The position numbers and the translations under genes were made by a program. A stretch of DNA of 5,154 nucleotides, taken from positions 1-5,154 of the forward strand of contig JAESSX010000167.1 in NCBI GenBank assembly GCA_016763915.1, in the 5' to 3' direction. Positions 1 to 5,154 of this stretch are shown one piece after another. Positions within the stretch are counted from its first letter, which is position 1. Each line of letters starts with the position of its first letter. The notes beneath the pieces are model-generated. The model was not told the origin of the DNA, did not search any database, and was given only the letters and a program-made list of their open reading frames with translations. This DNA is from Rhodospirillales bacterium. GTDB lineage: Bacteria; Pseudomonadota; Alphaproteobacteria; Rhodospirillales_A; Casp-alpha2.

Positions 1-612
1 AATCGATTTCTTGATCTCGCCGGCGTATCCCGAACCGCCGATCAGGACCATCCGGCGGCCCATGTGGACGACGATGAAGGTGCCCGACGTGGTGCCGTCG
101 GTGCTGTTGTCGGCTTCCAGGCTGGGCGCCTGCAAAACCGTCCACTGCGGCTTGAAGCCGGGCAGGTCCTTGTCGTCGGGCTGGAGGAACATGTTGCGGG
201 CGAACAGGTTGTGCCAGGCTTGTTCGGTGACGACGCGCACGCCAAGCCGATAGGCTTCATCGGCCCCGGCGTAACAATCCTGAACGAACACGTCGCGGCC
301 CTGAAGATGGCCCTGCATCTTGTCCAGCAGGCGGTCGAAGTTGTCCTCCGACATCGCCACATTGACATCGCCCCACCAGATATCGTCCTTCGCTGATGCT
401 TCCTCGACGATGAAGCGGTCGTGCGGCGAACGCCCGGTGTGCTGGCCGGTGACCGTGACCATCGCGCCGCCCTGGGCCAACAGGCCTTCGCTGCGGGCCA
501 GGGATTGCGTGTAAAGCTGCGGCGCCGATAAATTCCAGTAGGCGGTGCCGACGTTACCCAGCCCGTGATTGTCCAGGCCATGACTGCTTATGCGGTGTCC
601 GATGTTTTTCAC
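1..612 (-). CDS. pckA: Phosphoenolpyruvate carboxykinase (ATP), N-terminal 204 residues, cut by window edge
   Basis: Converts oxaloacetate plus ATP to phosphoenolpyruvate, CO2 and ADP in the cytoplasm, the entry step of gluconeogenesis. The visible part is the N-terminal domain: TGQHTGRSPHDRFIVEE at about residues 55-71, with R61 matching the substrate-binding arginine of the family; DIWWGDVN at 77-84; QGRDVFVQDCYAGAD at 104-118; and GGSGYAGEIKKS near 192-203, with Y196, K201 and K202 matching the active-site Tyr-Lys-Lys of the E. coli enzyme. The nucleotide-binding P-loop half lies beyond the left edge; the family is about 530-540 residues. The start is GTG at 612, chosen because GGGAGG lies 6 nt upstream and the protein then begins at the usual family N-terminus. 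It reads in the same direction as the upstream HugZ-family gene, 134 nt away. The frame is intact throughout. Identification is very secure. Confidence 0.97.
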   Translation of the reverse strand, partial: MKNIGHRISSHGLDNHGLGNVGTAYWNLSAPQLYTQSLARSEGLLAQGGAMVTVTGQHTGRSPHDRFIVEEASAKDDIWWGDVNVAMSEDNFDRLLDKMQGHLQGRDVFVQDCYAGADEAYRLGVRVVTEQAWHNLFARNMFLQPDDKDLPGFKPQWTVLQAPSLEADNSTDGTTSGTFIVVHMGRRMVLIGGSGYAGEIKKSI

Positions 613-618
613 AATCGT

Positions 619-624
619 CCTCCC
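619..624 (-). promoter_or_regulatory. Ribosome binding site that fixes the GTG start of pckA
   Basis: On the minus strand GGGAGG is followed by 6 nt (ACGATT) and then GTG. This is close to an ideal Shine-Dalgarno and spacing, and it settles the non-ATG start of pckA. Confidence 0.85.
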
Positions 625-630
625 AAGCAT

Positions 631-674
631 TCCGGGAACCGGCGTTATTGGGGGATCCGGTAACCGGAGTTATT
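631..674 (-). repeat. Tandem 19-bp repeat with internal dyad, candidate operator of pckA
   Basis: Two copies of a 19-bp unit lie 25 bp apart, start to start. Read on the minus strand they are AATAACTCCGGTTACCGGA (674-656) and AATAACGCCGGTTCCCGGA (649-631), identical at 17 of 19 positions. Each contains an inverted repeat, CCGG-TTA-CCGG in the first and CCGG-TTC-CCGG in the second. The proximal copy ends 18 nt before the pckA start codon, just upstream of the Shine-Dalgarno, so it lies in the promoter-leader region. LacI-family regulators control pckA in other alphaproteobacteria and bind GC-centred palindromes, so an operator is a reasonable inference, but I cannot name the regulator. Confidence 0.5.
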
Positions 675-707
675 TGGTTAGGTATTATCTTCAATGAAAA
701 CCCACGA

Positions 708-723
708 CCCCGTCAAGTCGGGG
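708..723 (-). terminator. Weak GC hairpin after the HugZ-family gene, doubtful terminator
   Basis: The sequence forms a 5-bp stem CCCCG/CGGGG with a 6-nt loop (ACTTGA on the minus strand), 23 nt after the stop codon of the HugZ-family gene. The only T-run is TTTT, several bases beyond the stem, so it does not look like an efficient intrinsic terminator. It could be a leaky terminator, an RNA-stabilising hairpin or chance. Confidence 0.25.
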
Positions 724-746
724 CAGGCTTTTCAGGGGGAAATCGT

Positions 747-1502
747 TTAACTCTCCAGCCCGGCCAAGCGCACCAGTTCCTCGCGGATGGCCTTGCGGCT
801 GTGAACCGGCTCGGCGAATTCCAGCCGCGCCACCCGGCCGCCCAGCCGCAGGTCGGCACCGTCGGGGTCGATGCCGGTCATCCGCCAGCCCCGGCCGCGG
901 CGCCCGAGCAGGGCATTGGCGTAATGGTCGACGGCGTCCGCATGGTCTTCGTTCATGTGCGCCAGAACCCCTTTTTCCGCCTTGGCGACGGCGGCGGCGG
1001 CCTTGGCGTCGCACAGGATGTCCGGGGCCTTGAACCACACCGCCTTGGCGAAACCGCCGACGAAGTGGATGCGCTCTATCTTCATGCGGAAGAAAGCGAA
1101 ATCGCCGAACCCTTCGTAAAGGGCGGCTTCCGGGTGAAGGGCCAGGAACCGGCGCCGGTGGTTCTCGTCGGTGGTTTTCCGGATTCGGCCGGTGACGCTG
1201 ACGCGGGGGCCGGTCTGCGGGTTTTTCAGCCGCGACGTTTCCTCGAACAACAACGAGGCGCGCGAATCGACAGCCAGATTCCGGGTGTGGTCGGACAGGG
1301 TGGAAAACAGCATCAACGGGTTGAGGTCATAGTCGAAAGCGACGGAGACCAGGGAACCGTAAGGCCAGCCGTCTCCCGATTTCAGGGCCGTCGATAAACA
1401 GGCGGCGCGGGCGCGGCGGACCAATAGCCGACTGGAGCGCGCAAAAAGGGCGCGGTCGGTCTTGTTGGGATTGGGTACGCCGGTTTTCGGTTTGTCGGCC
1501 AT
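747..1502 (-). CDS. HugZ-family protein: FMN-binding split barrel (PNPOx-like) plus DUF2470 domain
   Basis: A 251-residue soluble protein. Residues about 15-160 look like the pyridoxamine 5'-phosphate oxidase-like split barrel, including GWPYGSLVSVAFD (45-57), FSTLSDHTRNL (66-76), SRASLLFEE (80-88) and GFGDFAFFRM (131-140). Residues about 170-250 are a DUF2470-type tail with the hallmark HMNEDHADAV (182-191). This two-domain order is that of the HugZ family, whose studied members bind or degrade heme; many relatives are annotated only as PNPOx-family proteins. The start is ATG at 1502 with GGAG 10 nt upstream; the frame stays open well into cbtA, but longer starts have no support. It begins 29 nt after cbtA stops and so is probably the last gene of the riboswitch-controlled operon. 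The substrate is not shown by the sequence: heme, a flavin-dependent reduction or a corrinoid-linked role are all possible. Confidence 0.88.
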   Translation of the reverse strand: MADKPKTGVPNPNKTDRALFARSSRLLVRRARAACLSTALKSGDGWPYGSLVSVAFDYDLNPLMLFSTLSDHTRNLAVDSRASLLFEETSRLKNPQTGPRVSVTGRIRKTTDENHRRRFLALHPEAALYEGFGDFAFFRMKIERIHFVGGFAKAVWFKAPDILCDAKAAAAVAKAEKGVLAHMNEDHADAVDHYANALLGRRGRGWRMTGIDPDGADLRLGGRVARLEFAEPVHSRKAIREELVRLAGLES

Positions 1503-1531
1503 CGTTAAGTGTCTCCGAGCCTTATGGCGGT

Positions 1532-2185
1532 TCAGGCAGCGTCTCGGGATCGGTCGAACCGATTGTAAAAATAACCGCTTAATCCCCCCAGCACCATCCA
1601 GAACAACCCCGTCGCCACCGTCGTGGTGATAACGAATTGGGCGGCCAGCTCCGCCGGCACGCCGCCCGGCGATGAGGACGACGTCATTGCGGGCGCGCCG
1701 ATGCCCTGGGGCAGGACAATCAGGACCACGCCCAAGGCCTTCAGGACCGGGCTTGTCGACAACAGCGCCAAGCCCAGCCCCACCGCCGTCGCCGCCGCCG
1801 TCGCCAGCCACCAGGCCTGGCGCGCATCCAGCGCCGCCGTCTGCATGCCCGGCAGTTTCGGCGGCAGGCCCAGCGAAGGGGCGACGTAGAAGGCGGCGAA
1901 CCCGCATAGCCCCCACAACATCCCGCGCCGCCAGTCCACGTCCTGCCCGCTCAGTGAAATTGCGCCGGTCAGTAAAAAGGCGAAACCGATGCCGGCCAGG
2001 ACATCCATCAGCAGCGCCAAGCCGTGCCGCCGGAAAGCGTCGCTGGATTCCGGATGGGCAACGCCCGTCTCAAAGACCTCGGCGGCCGCAATCAACGGCG
2101 ATGTCAGGGTCATGTGGGCGCCCCACAGAAAGACACCCGCAACCAGACCGCCGGCCAGGGCCGTCAACACGATCCGCGCGTACAT
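1532..2185 (-). CDS. cbtA: CbtA, predicted cobalt transporter membrane subunit
   Basis: A 217-residue integral membrane protein with five or six hydrophobic segments, at about 5-25, 57-78, 86-105, 124-143, 147-163 and 181-203. It has the CbtA signature APSLGLPPKLPGM (102-114), followed by AWWLATAAATAVGLGLAL (124-141). The family is predicted to import cobalt with CbtB, because it occurs with B12 riboswitches and cobalamin synthesis genes; direct transport data are sparse. I chose ATG 2185 because the first membrane helix starts right there (MYARIVLTALAGG) and because it lies 10 nt after the cbtB stop. The frame is open further upstream, but that stretch overlaps cbtB and encodes a Pro/Thr/Ser-rich sequence unlike the family. 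No clear Shine-Dalgarno precedes it, which suggests translational coupling to cbtB. Confidence 0.92.
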   Translation of the reverse strand: MYARIVLTALAGGLVAGVFLWGAHMTLTSPLIAAAEVFETGVAHPESSDAFRRHGLALLMDVLAGIGFAFLLTGAISLSGQDVDWRRGMLWGLCGFAAFYVAPSLGLPPKLPGMQTAALDARQAWWLATAAATAVGLGLALLSTSPVLKALGVVLIVLPQGIGAPAMTSSSSPGGVPAELAAQFVITTTVATGLFWMVLGGLSGYFYNRFDRSRDAA

Positions 2186-2195
2186 GGACGGCCCG

Positions 2196-2396
2196 TCAGT
2201 GGCAGGGGAAGGACAGCGCGTGGCGTCCGTCGTGGGCGGCGTCGTGGAGGGCGGCGGAATTGGCGAATCCGACACCGAAAATCATAAAGCCCCCGAACAA
2301 CAGGGCAACCAGCGCCGGCGCCAGACGCGACGTGGCCGCGGCCAGGTGTTGGTGTTGTGCGGCGCGGCGATCGAGGGGTTTGGTGGTGGAAGGCAT
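2196..2396 (-). CDS. cbtB: CbtB, small His-tailed subunit of predicted cobalt transporter
   Basis: A 66-residue protein with a cytoplasmic-looking N-terminus (1-24), one membrane segment (about 25-46) and a C-terminal histidine motif, HDAAHDGRHALSFPCH, with histidines at 51, 55, 59 and 66 plus Cys65. That motif is diagnostic of CbtB and is presumed to bind the cobalt ion passed to CbtA. The length fits the family (about 60-70). ATG 2396 is preferred: GGAG lies 10 nt upstream. A TTG two codons earlier is possible but sits only 4 nt from the GGAG. It is the first gene after the cobalamin riboswitch, with cbtA 10 nt downstream. Confidence 0.92.
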   Translation of the reverse strand: MPSTTKPLDRRAAQHQHLAAATSRLAPALVALLFGGFMIFGVGFANSAALHDAAHDGRHALSFPCH

Positions 2397-2500
2397 GGTC
2401 AAAAGTCTCCGTTGCGATTAGTCGGTTTGATCTTCACCGCTACGGTCTTACTCAACCGTCCTGCCGGAATCCCCCGTCCCACAAGTCGCGATGGCGCTGG
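2397..2500 (-). promoter_or_regulatory. Riboswitch expression platform and cbtB leader
   Basis: These 104 nt join the riboswitch aptamer to cbtB and contain no gene. On the minus strand CGGCAGG (2466-2460) is perfectly complementary to CCTGCCG (2508-2502), which lies in the conserved 3' edge of the aptamer. A hairpin ACGGT-8 nt-ACCGT follows (2459-2442). Neither hairpin is followed by a U-run, so control is more likely at translation initiation than by transcription termination. The cbtB Shine-Dalgarno GGAG is at 2410-2407. Confidence 0.5.
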
Positions 2501-2686
2501 ACGGCAGGTCTCCTGGCTTGCGGGTCCTTGTTTCGCGCCTGCCTTCCCGGTTGCCCAGTGGCTTAGGTGGCGTTGAAACTCACCGCTTACAGTTGCGGGG
2601 GCAGCCACGGTTGAAGGCCCCCTCAGGGGTCGACCTTTCCGTGTTCCCTTTCAATCCCCGGGCTTTGTCGCCCTCCGGGGAACCGT
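2501..2686 (-). promoter_or_regulatory. Cobalamin (B12) riboswitch aptamer
   Basis: The minus strand carries the conserved elements of the cobalamin aptamer in the right order: AAAGGGAAC around 2651-2643; CCCCCGCAACTGTAAGCGG (2601-2583); GCCACTGG (2562-2555); and AAGCCAGGAGACCTGCC (2519-2503), the B12 box. The outer P1 helix can form between ACGG (2685-2682) and CCGT (2504-2501). About 186 nt is a normal size for this class. It is known to bind coenzyme or methyl-cobalamin and to shut off downstream genes when B12 is plentiful. Here it lies directly upstream of cbtB-cbtA, which fits control of cobalt uptake. The edges are uncertain by several bases. Confidence 0.95.
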
Positions 2687-2694
2687 TCACGGAG

Positions 2695-2724
2695 ACTATA
2701 AAAGCTCTCCGGTCCGGGCGTCAA
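2695..2724 (-). promoter_or_regulatory. Sigma70-type promoter of the riboswitch-cbtB-cbtA-HugZ operon
   Basis: On the minus strand TTGACG (2724-2719) is followed by an 18-nt spacer and TATAGT (2700-2695). Each hexamer differs from consensus at one base. Transcription would start near 2688, only a couple of bases before the first helix of the riboswitch, so promoter and aptamer predictions support each other. Confidence 0.8.
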
Positions 2725-2762
2725 CACCCACCCGCCCCCGAGAGGCGATCAAACTTCGGCCT

Positions 2763-2791
2763 TTCGGCCATATCCTTGTTGCCGCTATAAT
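2763..2791 (+). promoter_or_regulatory. Possible chvI promoter with consensus -10 and poor -35
   Basis: A perfect TATAAT lies at 2786-2791, 80 nt before the chvI start. With a 17-nt spacer the -35 position reads TTCGGC, a weak match, so the promoter may need an activator or may not be the main one. A short inverted repeat, AATTT-6 nt-AAATT, overlaps and follows the -10 (2789-2804). The rest of the divergent intergenic stretch up to 2871 shows nothing else I can name. Confidence 0.35.
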
Positions 2792-2871
2792 TTTGCCACA
2801 AATTTCCCGTATGGCTGGGCTCGTAACTTGCGGATTACTCCGCCCCTCGAGCGAAAAGGACCCTGTTTCCA

Positions 2872-3564
2872 ATGGCCGCTACCATTGCCCTTGTCGACGA
2901 CGACGAAAACATCCTGGCCTCCCTGTCCGCCGCCCTGGAGGATGAGGGTTTCAGCGTGGATACCTATGGCGACGGCATCGAAGCTCTCGAAGGGATTGGC
3001 CGCAAGCCCGTTGATCTGGCGATCCTCGACATCAAGATGCCGCGCATGGACGGCATGGAACTTCTCGGCAATCTGCGCCGCAAAAACGACCTGCCGGTGA
3101 TCTTCCTGACCTCCAAGGATGATGAAATCGACGAGGTCATGGGGCTGCGCATGGGCGCCGACGATTACATCAAGAAGCCCTTTTCCCAGCGCCTGTTGCT
3201 GGAGCGCATCAACGCCCTGCTGCGCCGCCAGGAACTGGCCGGCCAGGACGGGAGCAAAGCCGACGTGCTGCGCCGGGGCGACATGATTCTCGACAAGTCC
3301 CGGCACCTGTGCACCTGGAAAGGCATTGAGGTGAACCTCACGGTGACCGAATTCCTGCTGGTCGAGGGCCTGGCCCGGCGCCCCGGCCACGTCAAAAACC
3401 GCGACCAGTTGATCGATGCGGCCTATGGGGAACATATCTATGTGGACGACCGGACCATCGACAGCCACATCAAACGCCTGCGCCGGAAATTCAAGGCCGT
3501 GGATGAGAACTTCGCCGAAATCGAAACCCTTTACGGCGTCGGGTACCGTTACCGGGGGACCTGA
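2872..3564 (+). CDS. chvI: ChvI-type response regulator, OmpR/PhoB family
   Basis: A 230-residue cytoplasmic DNA-binding regulator phosphorylated by its partner ChvG. The receiver domain (about 4-118) has the acidic pocket D9-D10-D11, phosphoacceptor D53 in [15 protein letters not shown]80 in [12 protein letters not shown] and K102 in [10 protein letters not shown]. The stretches [25 protein letters not shown] and [16 protein letters not shown] are close to those of rhizobial ChvI and Brucella BvrR. The C-terminal winged helix (about 132-229) has the recognition region [16 protein letters not shown] and ends in [13 protein letters not shown] 2872 gives the normal N-terminus, with AAGGA about 11 nt upstream. 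chvG follows after 21 nt, so the two are co-transcribed. In relatives ChvI controls envelope, exopolysaccharide, acid-stress and virulence or symbiosis genes. The regulon in this organism cannot be read from the window. Confidence 0.95.
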   Translation: MAATIALVDDDENILASLSAALEDEGFSVDTYGDGIEALEGIGRKPVDLAILDIKMPRMDGMELLGNLRRKNDLPVIFLTSKDDEIDEVMGLRMGADDYIKKPFSQRLLLERINALLRRQELAGQDGSKADVLRRGDMILDKSRHLCTWKGIEVNLTVTEFLLVEGLARRPGHVKNRDQLIDAAYGEHIYVDDRTIDSHIKRLRRKFKAVDENFAEIETLYGVGYRYRGT

Positions 3565-3585
3565 CTTTTTTTCACCGGGAGCGCC

Positions 3586-5154
3586 ATGACCAAGGGGGCC
3601 GCACAGAAACCGAACGCCCTGCCCGGCGGAAAACCGGGACACAGGCCGAAACCGCGCTGGGTGTCGCCCCTGACGCGGCGCATTCTGGCGATCAACATAT
3701 TGGCGTTGGGCATTCTTGGCGGCGGGCTGTTGTTCCTCGGTGAATACCGCCAGACCCTGATCGATGCGGAAATTGAATCCCTCGGCGTCCAGGCGGAAAT
3801 GTTCGCCGCCGCCCTGGGCGAAGGCGCCATCGCCGCCGCCAACCCGTCCGGCCAGCAACTGGTTTCCGAAATCGCCAGCCGGATGGTGCGCCGGCTGGTC
3901 GAAACCACGGGAACCCGGGCCCGCCTGTTTCGCAGCAGTGGAACCCTGGTTGCCGATTCGCTCCGCCTGATGGGACCCGGCGGCATGGTCCGGATCGAGG
4001 AACTGCCGCCGCCGGGAGACAAGGGAGAAATCCTTCCCGTCGCGCTCGATGTCTACGACCGGCTGATGCGCCGGCTGACACGCCAGAAAACCCTGCCCCT
4101 TTACAGGGAAAACCACCGCCAGTACGCCCGCGATTACTCCGAGGCCGTGAGCGCCCTGGCCGGCGAGCGTTCGGCGATGGTGCGAAGCGCCGGCGGCGAC
4201 GACCTGATCCTCAGCATCGCCGTCCCGGTACAGCGCTACAAACACGTGCTCGGCGCGTTGATGCTGACCCGGGGCTCGCACGCCATCGACGAGGCGTTGT
4301 TAGACGTGCGCATCGCCATTCTGGAAATCTTCGCCGCCGCGCTGGCCGTCACCGTGTTGTTGTCGGTTTACCTGTCCGGCACTATTGCGCGGCCGATCCG
4401 CCGCCTGGCCGATGCCGCCGAGCGGGTCCGGCACGATCATGGACGCCAGGAATCCATCCCCGATTTCGCCGGGCGCAATGACGAAATCGGCGATCTGGCG
4501 GTCAGTCTTTCGGAAATGACCAACGCCCTGCACCAGCGCATGGACGCCATCGAAAGTTTCGCCGCCGACGTGGCGCACGAAATCAAGAACCCCCTGACCT
4601 CGCTCAGGAGCGCCGTCGAGACGACCGCCCGGCTGAAGGATCCGGAACAGCAGCGCAAGCTGATGACCATCATCCAGGAAGACGTGGTCCGGCTGGACCG
4701 CCTGATCAGTGACATTTCCGACGCCTCCCGCCTGGATGCGGAACTGTCCCGCGTGGCGGCGGAACCGGTGGATATCGGCGCCATGCTGGCGACCCTGGTG
4801 GACATTCACCTCAACGCGTCCGGCCCGGCCGCGGACGATGCCCCGAAAATCGTGCTGGACGTGCGAGACGGCGAGGACAGCGCCCTGATCGTCAACGCCA
4901 CGGAAATCCGCCTGGGTCAGGTTTTCCGCAACCTGTTTGCCAACGCCATTTCCTTCAGCCCCCCCGGCGGCGTCCTTCGCGTTACCGCGGTCCGGGACGA
5001 CGACTGGATCGTCGTCACCCTCGACGACGACGGCCCGGGTCTGCCGGCGGGAAAGGAAGACGCCATATTCGATCGTTTCTACACCCAGCGCCGGGAATCG
5101 GAAAAATTCGGCATCCATTCCGGCCTCGGCCTCAGCATTTCCCGCCAGATCGTC
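3586..5154 (+). CDS. chvG: ChvG-type sensor histidine kinase, 3' end beyond window
   Basis: 523 codons are visible and open to the right edge. Order: a Pro/Lys/Arg-rich cytoplasmic tail (1-32), membrane helix 1 (about 33-52), a periplasmic sensing domain (about 53-242), membrane helix 2 (about 243-265), HAMP (about 265-318), a dimerisation/phosphoacceptor helix with H331 in AADVAHEIKNPLTSLRSAVE, and an ATPase domain with the N box RNLFANAISFSPP (448-460), G1 DDDGPGLP (480-487), F box IFDRFYT (494-500) and G2 GLGLSISR (513-520). All catalytic motifs are intact. Only the last part of the ATPase domain is missing, probably some tens of residues. ATG 3586 has GGGAG 4 nt upstream, a slightly short spacing. 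The periplasmic part is the ChvG/BvrS-type stimulus-sensing domain; relatives respond to acidity and envelope stress, in rhizobia through the repressor ExoR. Paired with chvI just upstream. Confidence 0.95.
   Translation, partial: MTKGAAQKPNALPGGKPGHRPKPRWVSPLTRRILAINILALGILGGGLLFLGEYRQTLIDAEIESLGVQAEMFAAALGEGAIAAANPSGQQLVSEIASRMVRRLVETTGTRARLFRSSGTLVADSLRLMGPGGMVRIEELPPPGDKGEILPVALDVYDRLMRRLTRQKTLPLYRENHRQYARDYSEAVSALAGERSAMVRSAGGDDLILSIAVPVQRYKHVLGALMLTRGSHAIDEALLDVRIAILEIFAAALAVTVLLSVYLSGTIARPIRRLADAAERVRHDHGRQESIPDFAGRNDEIGDLAVSLSEMTNALHQRMDAIESFAADVAHEIKNPLTSLRSAVETTARLKDPEQQRKLMTIIQEDVVRLDRLISDISDASRLDAELSRVAAEPVDIGAMLATLVDIHLNASGPAADDAPKIVLDVRDGEDSALIVNATEIRLGQVFRNLFANAISFSPPGGVLRVTAVRDDDWIVVTLDDDGPGLPAGKEDAIFDRFYTQRRESEKFGIHSGLGLSISRQIV

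Noticed and set aside
685..718. TTGACG...GATAAT on the minus strand as a pckA promoter.
   Set aside because: The spacer is 21 nt, too long for a sigma70 promoter.
648..1397. A 249-codon plus-strand open frame over the HugZ-family gene.
   Set aside because: The minus-strand product has clear family motifs and a ribosome binding site; the plus-strand product is Gly/Val/Gln-rich with no recognisable domain.
1503..1916. N-terminal extension of the HugZ-family protein by up to 138 residues.
   Set aside because: It overlaps cbtA in another frame and is low-complexity Gly/Ala/Arg sequence; ATG 1502 has a ribosome binding site.
2186..2275. N-terminal extension of CbtA by up to 30 residues.
   Set aside because: It would overlap cbtB out of frame, is Pro/Thr/Ser-rich and lacks family character; ATG 2185 starts directly at the first membrane helix.
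2405..2696. Perfect 8-nt complement between the cbtB Shine-Dalgarno region (ACGGAGAC in the mRNA, 2412-2405) and GTCTCCGT at 2696-2689, suggesting long-range sequestration.
   Set aside because: The distal segment overlaps the -10 hexamer and lies upstream of the predicted start near 2688, so it would not be in the transcript.
2757..2769. Inverted repeat GGCC-TTTC-GGCC before chvI.
   Set aside because: The stem is only 4 bp, is common in GC-rich DNA and has no U-run, so neither terminator nor operator is supported.
2785..4281. A 498-codon open frame on the minus strand opposite chvI and chvG.
   Set aside because: It is a shadow of codon bias in GC-rich sequence. The plus-strand genes have complete, recognisable domains and the antisense protein has no family features.
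4300..5118. A 272-codon open frame on the minus strand opposite chvG.
   Set aside because: The same kind of antisense shadow; the plus strand holds the HAMP, phosphoacceptor and ATPase motifs of the kinase.

Overview
The window comes from a GC-rich alphaproteobacterium, most likely of Rhodospirillales type. The evidence is a ChvI/ChvG two-component pair with very typical sequence, an ATP-type pckA nearby, and a CbtA/CbtB cobalt transporter pair under a cobalamin riboswitch. The taxonomic call is an inference from gene content and composition. No mobile element, tRNA, rRNA or CRISPR array is visible.

Layout. Positions 1-612 (minus) hold the first 204 codons of pckA, ATP-dependent phosphoenolpyruvate carboxykinase, cut by the left edge. 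Positions 613-746 are its leader, with a strong Shine-Dalgarno, a tandem 19-bp repeat with internal dyad symmetry (a candidate operator), and a small GC hairpin. Positions 747-2396 (minus) hold three tightly packed genes, transcribed cbtB, then cbtA, then a HugZ-family FMN-binding split-barrel protein. Positions 2397-2724 hold the control region of that operon: a sigma70-like promoter, a cobalamin riboswitch starting almost at the predicted transcription start, and a leader of about 100 nt. From 2872 to the right edge (plus) lie chvI (response regulator, complete) and chvG (sensor histidine kinase, missing its last residues).

How the genes work together. When B12 is scarce the riboswitch should permit expression of CbtB/CbtA, a predicted membrane cobalt uptake system that supplies cobalt for corrinoid synthesis. 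The HugZ-like protein is co-transcribed and so is probably under the same control, although its family is known for heme utilisation. ChvG/ChvI is an envelope and acid stress system, essential or important in many alphaproteobacteria, and is often encoded beside pckA. Here the B12-controlled cassette sits between pckA and chvI.

The main points for follow-up are the tandem repeat before pckA, the HugZ-like gene inside a B12-riboswitch operon, the lack of a convincing terminator between that operon and pckA, and an alternative pairing at the 3' edge of the riboswitch. Nothing in the window looks like a wholly unknown system.
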